This document shows positions 24,042 to 32,781 of a stretch of 64,000 nucleotides of DNA, piece by piece (positions within the stretch are counted from its first letter, which is position 1; every line of letters starts with the position of its first letter). The notes below the pieces were generated by a model. That model saw only the letters and a list, made by a program, of their open reading frames with translations. It did not search any database and was not told the DNA's origin. Source of the stretch: Bradyrhizobium sp. CCBAU 51627 (GTDB lineage: Bacteria > Pseudomonadota > Alphaproteobacteria > Rhizobiales > Xanthobacteraceae); NCBI RefSeq assembly GCF_028128765.1, contig NZ_LBJG01000024.1, positions 310,001 to 374,000 on the forward strand. The letters run 5' to 3'. A program made the translations under genes and the position numbers.

Positions 24042-24227
24042 TCAGTACCGGCCGCGCTCATTGCGATAATCGCCGCCGCGACCTCCGCTGCCCATTCCCA
24101 TGCCAATTCCAATCCCGATGCCGATGCCTTGCATGACGGCACCGGGCGGCGGCCCTGGTGGCGGCGCGTGCTCGACGACGATTTCGTCAGGCGGCGGCGG
24201 CCGGCGCCTCGGCGGCGTGTCGGCCAC
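24042..24227 (-). pseudogene. In-frame continuation of the caspase-like gene beyond an amber codon
   Basis: Directly after the TAG at 24228-24230 the same reading frame stays open for 61 codons to a TGA at 24042-24044. It encodes ADTPPRRRPPPPDEIVVEH, then a Pro/Gly-rich stretch (GIGIGIGIGMGMGSGGRGG) ending NERGRY. The sequence before the stop (KKRVDDTTPKR) and after it (ADTPPRRR) look like one proline/arginine-rich tail. The likely reading is that the full protein was about 490 residues and now ends early, or reads through. An independent small gene from GTG 24227 is less likely, as no ribosome site precedes it. Confidence 0.5.
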
Positions 24228-25514
24228 CTAGCGCTTTGGCGTCGTGTCGTCGACGCGCTTCTTGATCACAGGCGCAACCGTTGGATTGATCGGCGTCGCC
24301 GGCGGCGTCGGTGTCGAGCAGGGACAGGTCGGCGCCATGGCGACGGCGACCGGGACCGCGGCGGCGGCAACCGGCAGGGCGTAATTGCGGTTCTGCACCC
24401 GAAGCAGCAGTCGCCGCGCGGTTGCGGCGAGATCGCTGTTGCCCCAGTTCGCGAGATAGGTCTCGAAGGAGGCGCGGGTGTTGATCGCCACCGCCCGGTC
24501 CCACGCCAGCATCTGGCGACGCCGCTCCAGCACGGTGCGCAGGCGCGGCGTGTATGAGGCCTGTCCGTAGAGCTCGATATAGGCCTGATAGGCTTCCACG
24601 GTGTCGTCGGCGATCACGAGATCATAGGCCGCCCTGGCGTCCTTGCCCTGCAAATCCTTGCGCCAGTCCGCGACGCTGCGCGTCGCGCTGGCGAGCGCCA
24701 TCGCATTTGCGGTCGGCGCAGGCGGCTGGCGGCCGCCGTCGCCGAAGAACTTGAAGTCGGTCGTCAGCGACGAGCTTTCCCACGGAATCTGCCGTCCGTC
24801 GGTCGATTGCGCCACCGCGATGCGGATGCGTTTGAAGACCTCTTCGATCGGGATGTTCGGTTGCTTGGCGACGGTCAGTGCCGCCGTCGTGTAGGGACTG
24901 TCGGCGCCGGAGCCGTCCTCGGCCTCGGCACCGGGTGAGGTCGAATACGAAATGAAGGACCCGGGCGCGCCAGCCTTGGTGTCGACAATGGCAAGCCCAT
25001 GGCCGGCGCCTGACAGCGCCGGGAAAGGATTGTTGCGGCAGGCATCGAGCATGAAGATGCGCGCGCGCGTCGGCAATGCGCCGAGCGTGTTGAGCAGATC
25101 GTTCAGCCGCACACCCTGAAGCGGAATGTCGGCCTCGCGCTTGGGATCGAGATCGACAGGCACCAGATAGTTCTCGCCGTCGATTTGCAGGCCGTGGCCG
25201 GCATAGAACACCAGCGCGACGGTGTCGGCGCCGCTGGCGCTGACCTTGTCGGCGAAATCCGAGATCGCCTGGCGCATCTCGATCTGCGCGAGGTTCGGCG
25301 CCGCCGTGACGGTGAAGCCGGCATTGCCGAGCAGCTCGGCCATGCCTTTGGCGTCATTGGCGGCGTTGGGCAGCTCCGGCACCGTGCGATAGGCGGACTG
25401 GCCGATCACCAGCGCAAGCCGCGCTTCGGCCGCAGCCTCCGTCGGCGTCATCAACTGGGTGAGGGCAAAGAGGCCGGAGGCAAGAATTAAATTGCAAAGG
25501 GGTGGACGGCGCAT
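24228..25514 (-). CDS. Caspase-like (peptidase C14) exported protein
   Basis: A 428-residue protein with an excellent ribosome site (GGAGGTGA ahead of ATG 25514) and a signal peptide (ILASGLFALTQLM...AAAEA). The p20 caspase fold begins ARLALVIGQSAY. It has the catalytic His in FYAGHG (about residue 135) and Cys in MLDACRNNP (about residue 190), both intact. After about residue 290 a helical repeat-like region follows (WRKDLQGKDARAAYDLVIADD). Bacterial caspase homologues are proteases of diverse, mostly unknown roles. The frame ends in TAG at 24228-24230, and a proline-rich tail continues in the same frame; see the next entry. The stop may therefore be a mutation. Confidence 0.85.
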   Translation of the reverse strand: MRRPPLCNLILASGLFALTQLMTPTEAAAEARLALVIGQSAYRTVPELPNAANDAKGMAELLGNAGFTVTAAPNLAQIEMRQAISDFADKVSASGADTVALVFYAGHGLQIDGENYLVPVDLDPKREADIPLQGVRLNDLLNTLGALPTRARIFMLDACRNNPFPALSGAGHGLAIVDTKAGAPGSFISYSTSPGAEAEDGSGADSPYTTAALTVAKQPNIPIEEVFKRIRIAVAQSTDGRQIPWESSSLTTDFKFFGDGGRQPPAPTANAMALASATRSVADWRKDLQGKDARAAYDLVIADDTVEAYQAYIELYGQASYTPRLRTVLERRRQMLAWDRAVAINTRASFETYLANWGNSDLAATARRLLLRVQNRNYALPVAAAAVPVAVAMAPTCPCSTPTPPATPINPTVAPVIKKRVDDTTPKR

Positions 25515-25644
25515 GGTGTCACCTCCATCGGCAATGGCGCGAGGATGTCACGTTTTCTAGTGGTCCGCCACGGCTCCGTCTGTGCGCTAGCTCACGGACG
25601 CGCGTGCGGCAAAATGGGGCAGAGCCTCTGCCGGGGCCAGCGCA

Positions 25645-26562
25645 TCATAGTCCGCGATCCCATGGAGGATCTGGCGCGAAACGCGCGGCAAGGAAATCGA
25701 TGAAGGCGCGCACCTTGGCCGGCGGACGACGATCGGGCAGGTAGACCGCGTGCACGGCGGAGGACTGCATCTCCGGCTGGTCGAGCGGCAGCGCGACCAG
25801 GGTGCCGGCACGCAGATCGTCGGCGATGATGAAGGTCGGCTGCCGGGCGAGGCCAAGGCCGGCCAGCGTCGCCGCGCGCAGCGCGTCGCCATTGTTGGCG
25901 CGCAGGTTTCCCGACACCTGGACGCGAATTTCTCCATCCGCGCCGAACAGCCATTCCGCCGCGCTCGCCTGCTGCGAAAGCGTGTAGCCCAGACAATTAT
26001 GCGCGGCGAGGTCGGCCACGCTGCGCGGCGTGCCGTGCTTCGCCAGATATGACGGCGCGGCGCAGACGACCAGGCGGTTCGGCGCGAGCTTGCGCGCCAC
26101 CATGCTGGAGTCGCGCAGCTTGCCGATGCGGATCGCGAGGTCCCAGCCTTCCTCGGCGAGATCGACGAGGCGGTCATTGAGGCCGAGCTCGAGCGTGACT
26201 TCAGGGTGGTGCTCCGAGAATTCGGCAATCAGTGGAGCGATCTGCCGCGTGCCGAACACCACGGGCACGTTGACCCGCAACAATCCGCGCGGTTCGACGC
26301 GCTCGCGCGCGACCGCGGCATCCGCCGTCTCCATGTCGGCAAGGATCCGCTCGGAGGATTCCAGATAGAGGCGGCCGGCCTCGGTGATCGACAGCCGCCG
26401 CGTGGTGCGGTGGAACAGCTTGACGCCGAGCCGTGCCTCTAGCGACGCCACATGCTTGGTGACCATGGTCTGCGACAGCCCCATCGCCCGTGCTGCGCCG
26501 GAGAGGCTGCCATTCGCTGCCACCTTGGCAAAGACTTCCAGGCTGGTCAGCCGGTCGAGCAT
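25645..26562 (-). CDS. LysR-family transcriptional regulator (beside doxX)
   Basis: A 305-residue regulator, with the helix-turn-helix in residues 1-60 (SLSGAARAMGLSQTMVTKHVASLEARLGVKL split over two stretches) and the effector domain from about residue 90 (GLLRVNVPVVFGTRQIAPLI). It belongs to the large CrgA/DsdC-like group that often represses a divergent target. It is transcribed away from a DoxX-family gene, with a 96-bp intergenic region that carries a strong AT-rich palindrome at 26605-26626. Ligand unknown. The downstream 130 bp before the caspase-like gene holds nothing I can identify. Confidence 0.87.
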   Translation of the reverse strand: MLDRLTSLEVFAKVAANGSLSGAARAMGLSQTMVTKHVASLEARLGVKLFHRTTRRLSITEAGRLYLESSERILADMETADAAVARERVEPRGLLRVNVPVVFGTRQIAPLIAEFSEHHPEVTLELGLNDRLVDLAEEGWDLAIRIGKLRDSSMVARKLAPNRLVVCAAPSYLAKHGTPRSVADLAAHNCLGYTLSQQASAAEWLFGADGEIRVQVSGNLRANNGDALRAATLAGLGLARQPTFIIADDLRAGTLVALPLDQPEMQSSAVHAVYLPDRRPPAKVRAFIDFLAARFAPDPPWDRGL

Positions 26563-26604
26563 TTATTTCACTCCAATGGTGTGAGGTATATTTCCAAAAT
26601 AGCT

Positions 26605-26626
26605 TATTATCATTCTAATGAGAATA
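26605..26626. promoter_or_regulatory. AT-rich near-perfect palindrome in the LysR-doxX intergenic region
   Basis: TATTATCATT and AATGAGAATA flank a CT centre; nine of ten arm bases pair. It lies 33 bp before the doxX-like ATG and 43 bp from the LysR start, in DNA far richer in A and T than its surroundings. It is the best candidate operator for the divergent LysR regulator or for a metalloregulator, as the AATGA/TCATT pattern also recalls Fur-type boxes. No binding evidence is available from sequence alone. Confidence 0.5.
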
Positions 26627-26658
26627 GATCATGGATGTCGCCAACAACGGAGACACCG

Positions 26659-27102
26659 ATGATCGATTCCCGTACCGCCCCATACGCCGCATTGGTGCTG
26701 CGTGTGACCTTGGGCGTGCTGTTCCTGGCCCATGCGAGCCTGAAACTGTTCGTTTTCACCCCCGCCGGCACTGCAAAGTTCTTCGGCAGCCTCGGCTTCC
26801 CGCCGGAGCTCGCCTATCTCGTCATGACAGTGGAAGTTCTCAGCGGCATCGCCCTGATCCTTGGCATCTGGACCCGCTATGCGGCACTGGCCGGCATTCC
26901 GGTCCTGCTCGGCGCGATCTTCACGGTGCATGGCGCGGCGGGCTTCTTCTTCACCAACCCGAAGGGCGGCTGGGAATTTCCCGCGTTCTGGGCCATCGCG
27001 CTGGTCGCGCAGGCGCTGCTTGGCGATGGCGCCTTTGCACTCCGGCCCTCGCGCGACGTCGAGGCAGCGAGCGGACAGCTGAGCGTCGCGCCGTCGCGCT
27101 GA
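26659..27102 (+). CDS. DoxX-family membrane protein
   Basis: A 147-residue protein with four hydrophobic segments. ATG 26659 is preceded by GGAG with a six-base spacer; upstream starts would add a leader crossing the regulatory palindrome. LRVTLGVLFLAHASLKLF is the DoxX first-helix motif; FFGSLGFPPELAYLV and EVLSGIALILGIWTRYAAL follow. DoxX proteins are subunits of quinol oxidase-like or thiosulphate:quinone oxidoreductase complexes, or act in oxidative stress. Divergent from and probably repressed by the LysR gene. A clear Rho-independent terminator lies 26 bp after its stop. Confidence 0.85.
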   Translation: MIDSRTAPYAALVLRVTLGVLFLAHASLKLFVFTPAGTAKFFGSLGFPPELAYLVMTVEVLSGIALILGIWTRYAALAGIPVLLGAIFTVHGAAGFFFTNPKGGWEFPAFWAIALVAQALLGDGAFALRPSRDVEAASGQLSVAPSR

Positions 27103-27127
27103 TTGCATCAATCGTTTGAAATGAGAG

Positions 27128-27157
27128 AGCTGCGGGATTCCGGTCCCGCAGCTTTTT
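27128..27157 (+). terminator. Rho-independent terminator after the DoxX gene
   Basis: AGCTGCGGGA and TCCCGCAGCT make a perfect ten-base stem with a six-base loop (TTCCGG), followed by TTTTT at 27153-27157. It fits an intrinsic terminator for the DoxX transcript and isolates it from the TRAP locus downstream. Confidence 0.88.
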
Positions 27158-27436
27158 GCTGCGCATCCATCAATATGCGTTCGGCATTGATCCATACCTG
27201 AATTGGATCGATCTGCACCGATCTCGCATGGCCGGCTTTGTCGTTGCCGCGCGGCATGGTCGAAAACACCGGCAAACACAGGCGTTGCGTTGCAATCTCT
27301 GCCGGCGCGCCTGCCGCTCCTGCGCTCGCATGGCTCCGGCTGCAAGCCTTGCCTGCCCCGTCGCTTTGGCCATACAGTTCGCGCAACAGGCCGTGGCGAC
27401 GACTGCGGCTGCAAACAAGAATATTGGGAGAGAACC
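27158..27436. other. Gene-less region before the broken TRAP gene
   Basis: Together with the terminator this makes a 334-bp stretch between the doxX-like and dctP genes. No frame here looks coding. It should contain the dctP promoter, but no convincing -35/-10 pair or repeat element was found. Confidence 0.4.
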
Positions 27437-28460
27437 ATGACCCTCGTGCCCGTCAGCCGTCGCACGTTCCTGAAGTCGTCGACCGCAGTGACCGCCGGTC
27501 TCGTCCTCTCGCCCGCCATCATCGGCCGTGCCGAAGCCGCAACACTGAAGCTGAAATGCTCCTCCTCGCTGCCGAACGATCCCAAATTCGCCAACGGCCG
27601 CGTTTATTACGACAACCTCGTCAAGAATTTGAAGGGCAACGGACTCGGTGAGCAGGTCGAGGTCGCCTTCTTTCCGGATAACCAGCTCGGCCAGGAAATC
27701 GACGTCATCAATTAGGTGAAGCTCGGCGTCATCGACCTCATGGTCTCGGGCTCGTCGATCTCGGCCAATCTGGTGCCGCTGGTCGGCACCTACGATCTCG
27801 GCTTCCTGTTCTCGAGCTTCCCGCAGCAGACCAAGGCGTTCGACGCCGGCGCTGCCAAGCCGATCGAGGACGCGCTGCTCAAGGGCAGCAACATCCGCAT
27901 CATCGCCTGGGCCTATAATTTCGGCTCGCGCAGCGTGCTTGCGAGGAAGCCGGTGAAGACGCCGGAGGACCTCGCCGGCCTCAAGATCAGGACGCTGCCG
28001 AACCCCGTCATCACCGAATGCCTGCGCCTGATGGGCGCCGCCGCGACGCCGCTGGCGTTCGGCGAAATCTACACGGCGCTGCAGGCCGGCGTGCTCGACG
28101 GGCTCGAACACGATCCGCCGACGATCCTCGCCAGCAAGTTCTACGAGAGGCAAAATTCTACGCGCTGACGCAGCACAATTTCTCGCCGCTCGCGATCTAT
28201 TTCAGCGACACGACCTTCAACCGGATGGATCCGAAGAAGGCTTCCTCGACGCTGCCAAGAAGGCCGCGGCCGACACGCGGACCCACGGCCTCGCGGTCGA
28301 GAAGGAGGCGTTGGCAGCGCTCACCGAGAAGGGCGTGACGGTCGCCGAATGCGACCGCGAGGCGTTCAAGAAGCGCGTGGCGCCGCAGACCGAGAACTTC
28401 ATCAAGGCGCGGCCGGAATCCAAGGCGGTCATCGACATCATTCGCTCGACGCAAGCCTGA
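27437..28460 (+). pseudogene. Broken TRAP transporter substrate-binding protein gene (dctP-type)
   Basis: Starts at ATG 27437, with GGGAG upstream, a Tat-like leader (SRRTFLKSS) and mature start ATLKLKCSSSLPNDPKFANG, as in DctP/TAXI-type binding proteins. Three lesions are visible. (1) TAG at 27713-27715 in ...DVIN-stop-VKLG, where family members have Q; CAG to TAG is one change. (2) A frameshift at about 28148-28152, after SKFYE, shifting to the frame with AKFYALTQHNFSPLA. (3) A second shift at about 28236, after FNRMDPK, into the frame GFLDAAKKAAADTRTH that runs to TGA 28458-28460. All pieces together give a normal-length ~340-residue protein. Without it the downstream permease has no dedicated receptor. 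Confidence 0.9.
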
Positions 28461-28461
28461 G

Positions 28462-30336
28462 ATGGCCAAGACCGAGATGGCGATGACCGGCGCCTTGTCC
28501 CTCCCGGGCGGCCGTCACGGCAGCATCGCGCTATTGCTTCGCCTGAGCGACGCGATCGCAGCCATCTTGCTGGCTGCCGATCTCGCGGTCGTCTGCGGCT
28601 CGGTGCTGCTGCGCTTCTTCTTCAATGCGCCGGTCGAATGGTCGGACGACGTCGCGCGCGGATTGATGGTCGGCTCGGCCTTCTTCGGCGCGGCGAGCGC
28701 GCTCGCGCGCGGCGAGAATGTCGGGGTGTCCTTCATCCGCGATCTGCTGCCGCAGCAGCTGCGAACGCTGGTCGATGCAGCAAGTGCGGAGCTCGTCGTG
28801 CTGATCTCGGGCTACGTCGCCTACAACGCGATCAAGCTGGGCACGCTGACATCAGGACAGACCACCGGCTCGGGCCTGCCGCTGGAGCTCACCTTCTATC
28901 CGATGGGCATCGGCGCACTGTTCATGACGGTGTTCGCGATCGATCATCTCTGCGCGCGCCCGCTGCCGGAGATCGTCCGAGGCCTCGTTGCAGTCGCCGT
29001 CGTCAGCGGCCTCTACCTCGCCTGGGACTATCTGTCGCCGTCCTCGGCGCCGTCGGCGGGCGTGCTGATGTTGATCGGCTTCTTCGCGACGTTGTTCGGC
29101 GGCTTGCCGATCGGCTTCGCGCTGGCGCTGGCGGCGCTGATCTTCATCTGGGTCGAGGGCGCGCTGCCGGGCGTCATCTTCGCCCAGCAGATGGCGCGCG
29201 GCATCGACAATTTCGTGCTGCTCGCAATCCCGTTCTTCATCCTCGTCGGCTACCTCATGGAAGCCAACGGCATGTCGATGCGCCTGATCGAGCTGCTGCA
29301 GCGTGCGGTCGGGCGCATGCGCGGTGGCCTGAACGTCGTCATGGTGGCCTCGATGGTGCTGTTCTCCGGCATATCAGGCTCGAAGATGGCCGATGTTGCC
29401 GCGGTTGGCTCCGTGCTGATTCCGGCCGCGCGCCGCTCGAGGCAGAATCCGGGCGGCGCCGTCGCGCTGCTCGCGGCGTCCGCGGTGATGGCGGAGACCA
29501 TTCCACCCTGCATCAACCTGATCATCCTGGGGTTCGTCGCGAACCTGTCGATCGGCGGCCTGTTCGTCGCGGGCCTCTTGCCGGCGGTGCTGATGGCGGC
29601 GGTCCTGATCGCCTTCTCCATCATCTTCGGCAAGAAGCCGGCGAATCACGAGGAGGTCGAGCCGCAGGTGGCGGTGTCCGGCCTGTGGAGCGGCGCGATC
29701 GCCTCGTTCGGCCTGATCTTCATGATCTTCTTCGGCTTCAAGAGCGGCTTTGCCACGGCGACCGAAATATCGGCCTTCGCGGTCGCCTATGCGCTCGGGG
29801 TCGGCAGCGTCGTGTTCCGCGAGCTCAGCCTCAGATCGGCGGCGCATAGTTTCGTGCAGGCGGCGACGCGCGCGGGTCTCGTGCTGTTCATCGTCGCCGC
29901 CGCGCAATCCTTGGCGTTCACGCTGACCTTGCAGCAGGTGCCGCATGCGGTCGGCGATCTCATGCTTTCATTGTCCAAGACCTCGGGCGTCTGGCTGTTC
30001 ATCCTGCTCGCGATCGCCGTGCTGATCGTGATGGGCTCGGTGCTGGAAGGCGCAGCCGCGCTCATCATTTTCGGACCGCTGCTGCTGCCGGTCGCGGTGC
30101 AGCTCGGAATCGACCCCCTGCATTTCGGCGTCGTCCTAGTGATCGCGATGGGCATCGGCCTGTTTGCGCCGCCGCTGGGACTCGGGCTCTACGGCGCCTG
30201 CCTGATCGGCAACGTGCCGATCGAGCAGACGGTGAAACCGATCCTGGGCTATCTCGGCCTGCTATTCCTTTGCCTGCTCGTCATCGCCTTCGTGCCCTGG
30301 CTCTCGACGGTGCTGCCGCGCGCGTTCGGCTATTGA
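28462..30336 (+). CDS. TRAP transporter fused small and large permease (DctQ-DctM)
   Basis: A 624-residue membrane protein, with the start codon one base after the dctP pseudogene stop. Residues about 20-175 are the DctQ module (four helices; FFNAPVEWSDDVARGLMVG is typical). Residues about 190-624 are DctM with some 12 helices (GFFATLFGGLPIGFALALAA, MVASMVLFSGISGSKMADVA, LFAPPLGLGLYGACLIGNV). The two subunits are fused, a known arrangement. It needs a periplasmic binding protein and uses a sodium gradient for solute import. Because the adjoining dctP is broken, activity depends on rescue by another receptor or on the lesion being an artefact. The hydroxyacid dehydrogenase downstream hints at a hydroxy or keto acid substrate. 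Confidence 0.9.
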   Translation: MAKTEMAMTGALSLPGGRHGSIALLLRLSDAIAAILLAADLAVVCGSVLLRFFFNAPVEWSDDVARGLMVGSAFFGAASALARGENVGVSFIRDLLPQQLRTLVDAASAELVVLISGYVAYNAIKLGTLTSGQTTGSGLPLELTFYPMGIGALFMTVFAIDHLCARPLPEIVRGLVAVAVVSGLYLAWDYLSPSSAPSAGVLMLIGFFATLFGGLPIGFALALAALIFIWVEGALPGVIFAQQMARGIDNFVLLAIPFFILVGYLMEANGMSMRLIELLQRAVGRMRGGLNVVMVASMVLFSGISGSKMADVAAVGSVLIPAARRSRQNPGGAVALLAASAVMAETIPPCINLIILGFVANLSIGGLFVAGLLPAVLMAAVLIAFSIIFGKKPANHEEVEPQVAVSGLWSGAIASFGLIFMIFFGFKSGFATATEISAFAVAYALGVGSVVFRELSLRSAAHSFVQAATRAGLVLFIVAAAQSLAFTLTLQQVPHAVGDLMLSLSKTSGVWLFILLAIAVLIVMGSVLEGAAALIIFGPLLLPVAVQLGIDPLHFGVVLVIAMGIGLFAPPLGLGLYGACLIGNVPIEQTVKPILGYLGLLFLCLLVIAFVPWLSTVLPRAFGY

Positions 30337-30348
30337 AGGAGTGCTGCC

Positions 30349-31326
30349 GTGAAAGTCCTGCTCGCCCACACGCCGGAGATGCGCCGCAACTATTACGGCG
30401 ATCGCAGCCTGAATGGCCTGTGCGCGATTGCTGACGTGATCCTGCACGAGGGCGACCAGGCGCTCGATGCCGCAGGCCTCGTGACTGCGGCAGAGGATGC
30501 CGACATCATCGTCGCCGATCGCATGACCGAAGGCCGTGGCGAGATCTTCGCGCGGCTGCCGCGCCTGCGTGCCCTCGTTCGCTGCGCCGTCGATATCCGT
30601 AACGTCGATGTCGAGGCGGCCTCGCAAGCCGGCGTGCTGGTGACCCGCGCCGGTCCCGGTTTCGTCCAGGCAGTGGCCGAGCTCGCCGTCGGATTCATGG
30701 TCGATTTGTCGCGCGGCGTGTCGCGGACGACGGCGGATTATCAGGCCGGCCGCAAGCCGGAGGCGCGGATGGGCCGCCAGCTCGCCGGCAGCACCATCGG
30801 CATCATCGGCTATGGCAGCATCGGGCGTTACCTCGCCGAGATCGCCAAGGTGATGCGCATGAAGGTGTTGGTCGCCGATCCCTTCGCTGATGTTACCGAC
30901 AGCGCGATCCGGCAGGTCGGTCTCGATGAGCTGCTCGCGGCCTCCGACTACGTCGTCTGCCTCGCCGTCGCCAACGAGCAGACCGAAAAGCTGATCGGAG
31001 AGGCGGCCCTGGCGCGCATGCAGACGCATGCCGTCTTCATCAATCTCTCGCGCGGCAATCTCGTCGACGAGGCCGCGCTGGCGCAAGCTCTCTTGGAGAA
31101 TCGCATCGCCGGTGCGGCCATGGATGTCGGCCGCGCGCCCGACCAGATGCCGACGCCGGAGCTGGCGAAGCTGTCGAACGTCGTCGCAACGCCTCATGTC
31201 GGCGGATTGACGCCGCAGGCGATCGAGGATCAGTCGCTGGAAACCGTGCGGCAGGTCGGGGCGATCATCAAAGGCGAGGTCCCGCAGGGTGCCGTCAACG
31301 CCGAGCGCTGGACGCGACGCCCTTGA
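30349..31326 (+). CDS. D-isomer-specific 2-hydroxyacid dehydrogenase family protein
   Basis: A 325-residue protein from a GTG start at 30349 with GAAGGAG seven bases ahead. The NAD-binding motif is GSTIGIIGYGSIGRYLAEIA (about residues 145-165). The catalytic triad Arg is in NLSRGNLVDEAAL, Glu is near GAAMDVGRAPDQMPTPEL, and His is in VVATPHVGGLT. Members reduce 2-oxo acids or oxidise D-2-hydroxyacids such as phosphoglycerate, glyoxylate or lactate. It follows the TRAP permease by 12 bp, so the transported solute is probably its substrate or a precursor. Confidence 0.88.
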   Translation: MKVLLAHTPEMRRNYYGDRSLNGLCAIADVILHEGDQALDAAGLVTAAEDADIIVADRMTEGRGEIFARLPRLRALVRCAVDIRNVDVEAASQAGVLVTRAGPGFVQAVAELAVGFMVDLSRGVSRTTADYQAGRKPEARMGRQLAGSTIGIIGYGSIGRYLAEIAKVMRMKVLVADPFADVTDSAIRQVGLDELLAASDYVVCLAVANEQTEKLIGEAALARMQTHAVFINLSRGNLVDEAALAQALLENRIAGAAMDVGRAPDQMPTPELAKLSNVVATPHVGGLTPQAIEDQSLETVRQVGAIIKGEVPQGAVNAERWTRRP

Positions 31327-31333
31327 ACGGCCG

Positions 31334-32500
31334 CTACAGCCGGTCCACCGCCCTGAACGTCCCGTCCTTCTGGATCACCGTCAGAAACACCTTTGGCGGC
31401 GAGCCGAGAGCGCGTGCGCCGACGGTGACGAGGCTGCCGCTGATTTCGAAGCGACCGGTCGCGTTGATAATGTCCAGCAGGCCGGCGCGCGTCGGATTCG
31501 GTCCGGCTTTCTCCAGCGCCGCAGCCACGAGCCGGCCGGAGATGTAGCCTTCGAGCGACACGAAATCGGGTGCCCGCGTGGGATCGAGCGCGGTCTGTGC
31601 CGCCTGGTAATCGGCGACGAGCTTGATCGAACGATCCCAGGGAAACGGCACGACCTGGGAGACAATGACGCCGTCGCCTTCGGGGCCGAGCTCGCGGGCA
31701 AGCGCGGTGGCGCCGACGAAGGAGATGTTGACGAAGGTGGGATAGACGCCGCTGCGGTGCGCGAGCTTGATGAACTCGGCGCTCGGGCCGTAGGTGCCGA
31801 CCATGACGATGGCCTCGGGCTCGGCGCGCTTGATGGTGTGCCAAGCCGCACTGACCGCACGGGTGTTGCGTTCGAAGGTGCCTTCTGCGGCAAGTTCGAG
31901 CCCGCGCTTGGCAAGTGCGCTCTTCACGCCGGCAAGGCCGTCGCGGCCGAAGGAGTCGTCCTGGTAGAAGATGCCGATCCGGGTGAAGTGACGATCCTCG
32001 GTGAGATGCTTGATGAGGGTCTCCGTCTCGGCGCTGTAGCTGGCGCGAATGTTTACCACATTCGAGAGTTCGAGGTCGCGCAGGAATTCGGCGCCACTGA
32101 ACGGTCCGATGAAGGGGATGTTGCGAGCGCTTGTCATGGGGATGGTCGCGATCGCGGTCGGGGTCCCCACGGCGCCGATCAACGCGAAGACCTTGTCGTC
32201 CTCGATGAGCTTCAGCGTTTGCGCCACCGAGCGGTCGGGATCGTAGCCGTCGTCGCGGCTGATGAGCTGGAGCTTGCGACCGTGGACGCCGCCCCTGGCA
32301 TTGATCTCGGTGAACGCCGCGACGATGCCGTGCCGCATGCGTTGTCCGAGCACGGAAGAGGGGCCCTCGAGCGCCGCGGCCTGGCCGAACAGGATTGCGC
32401 CCTCGCTGACGCCGATCTCGTCGCCGCGTGCCGTCAGCGTTGCCATCGCCAGCAAGGCGGCGACAAGTGCGACGCCTATCGCTGTGCGCGATCGTTTCAT
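31334..32500 (-). CDS. ABC transporter substrate-binding protein (branched-chain amino acid type)
   Basis: A 388-residue exported protein. ATG 32500 (MKRSRTAIGVALVAALLAM) heads a clean signal peptide, whereas an upstream start adds 12 unneeded residues. The mature part matches the Leu/Ile/Val-binding family: FTEINARGGVHGRKLQLIS, DDGYDPDRSVAQTLKLI, IGIFYQDDSFGRDGL and MVGTYGPSAEFIKLA. Such receptors bind amino acids, aromatics or amides. No permease or ATPase genes accompany it here, so it is an orphan receptor served by a system elsewhere. It converges on the hydroxyacid dehydrogenase gene. Confidence 0.85.
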   Translation of the reverse strand: MKRSRTAIGVALVAALLAMATLTARGDEIGVSEGAILFGQAAALEGPSSVLGQRMRHGIVAAFTEINARGGVHGRKLQLISRDDGYDPDRSVAQTLKLIEDDKVFALIGAVGTPTAIATIPMTSARNIPFIGPFSGAEFLRDLELSNVVNIRASYSAETETLIKHLTEDRHFTRIGIFYQDDSFGRDGLAGVKSALAKRGLELAAEGTFERNTRAVSAAWHTIKRAEPEAIVMVGTYGPSAEFIKLAHRSGVYPTFVNISFVGATALARELGPEGDGVIVSQVVPFPWDRSIKLVADYQAAQTALDPTRAPDFVSLEGYISGRLVAAALEKAGPNPTRAGLLDIINATGRFEISGSLVTVGARALGSPPKVFLTVIQKDGTFRAVDRL

Positions 32501-32781
32501 CAAAGAGCTCACCGGATGCAGGAGTAGTTGCGGCAACGATAGGTCCGCAGGCTGAACAGGCCGCTAACCGGCGCCGAGAGAGTGCTCCGTATGACTCCGG
32601 GTGAAAGCGGCAATCGGCCACCAGATTGCGGCAACGCGAAGGTCAATCGTTAACTACATCTCGCGATGCGGGACGGGCCGGTTCCAAAGTTGTACGGTTT
32701 TTAACTCCAATCCTTGTCCGATAGTCGCCTCGGTGGCTCAACCCTAAGTTCGGCCGCCGCGCCGAGGGGACGAGCGGAATT

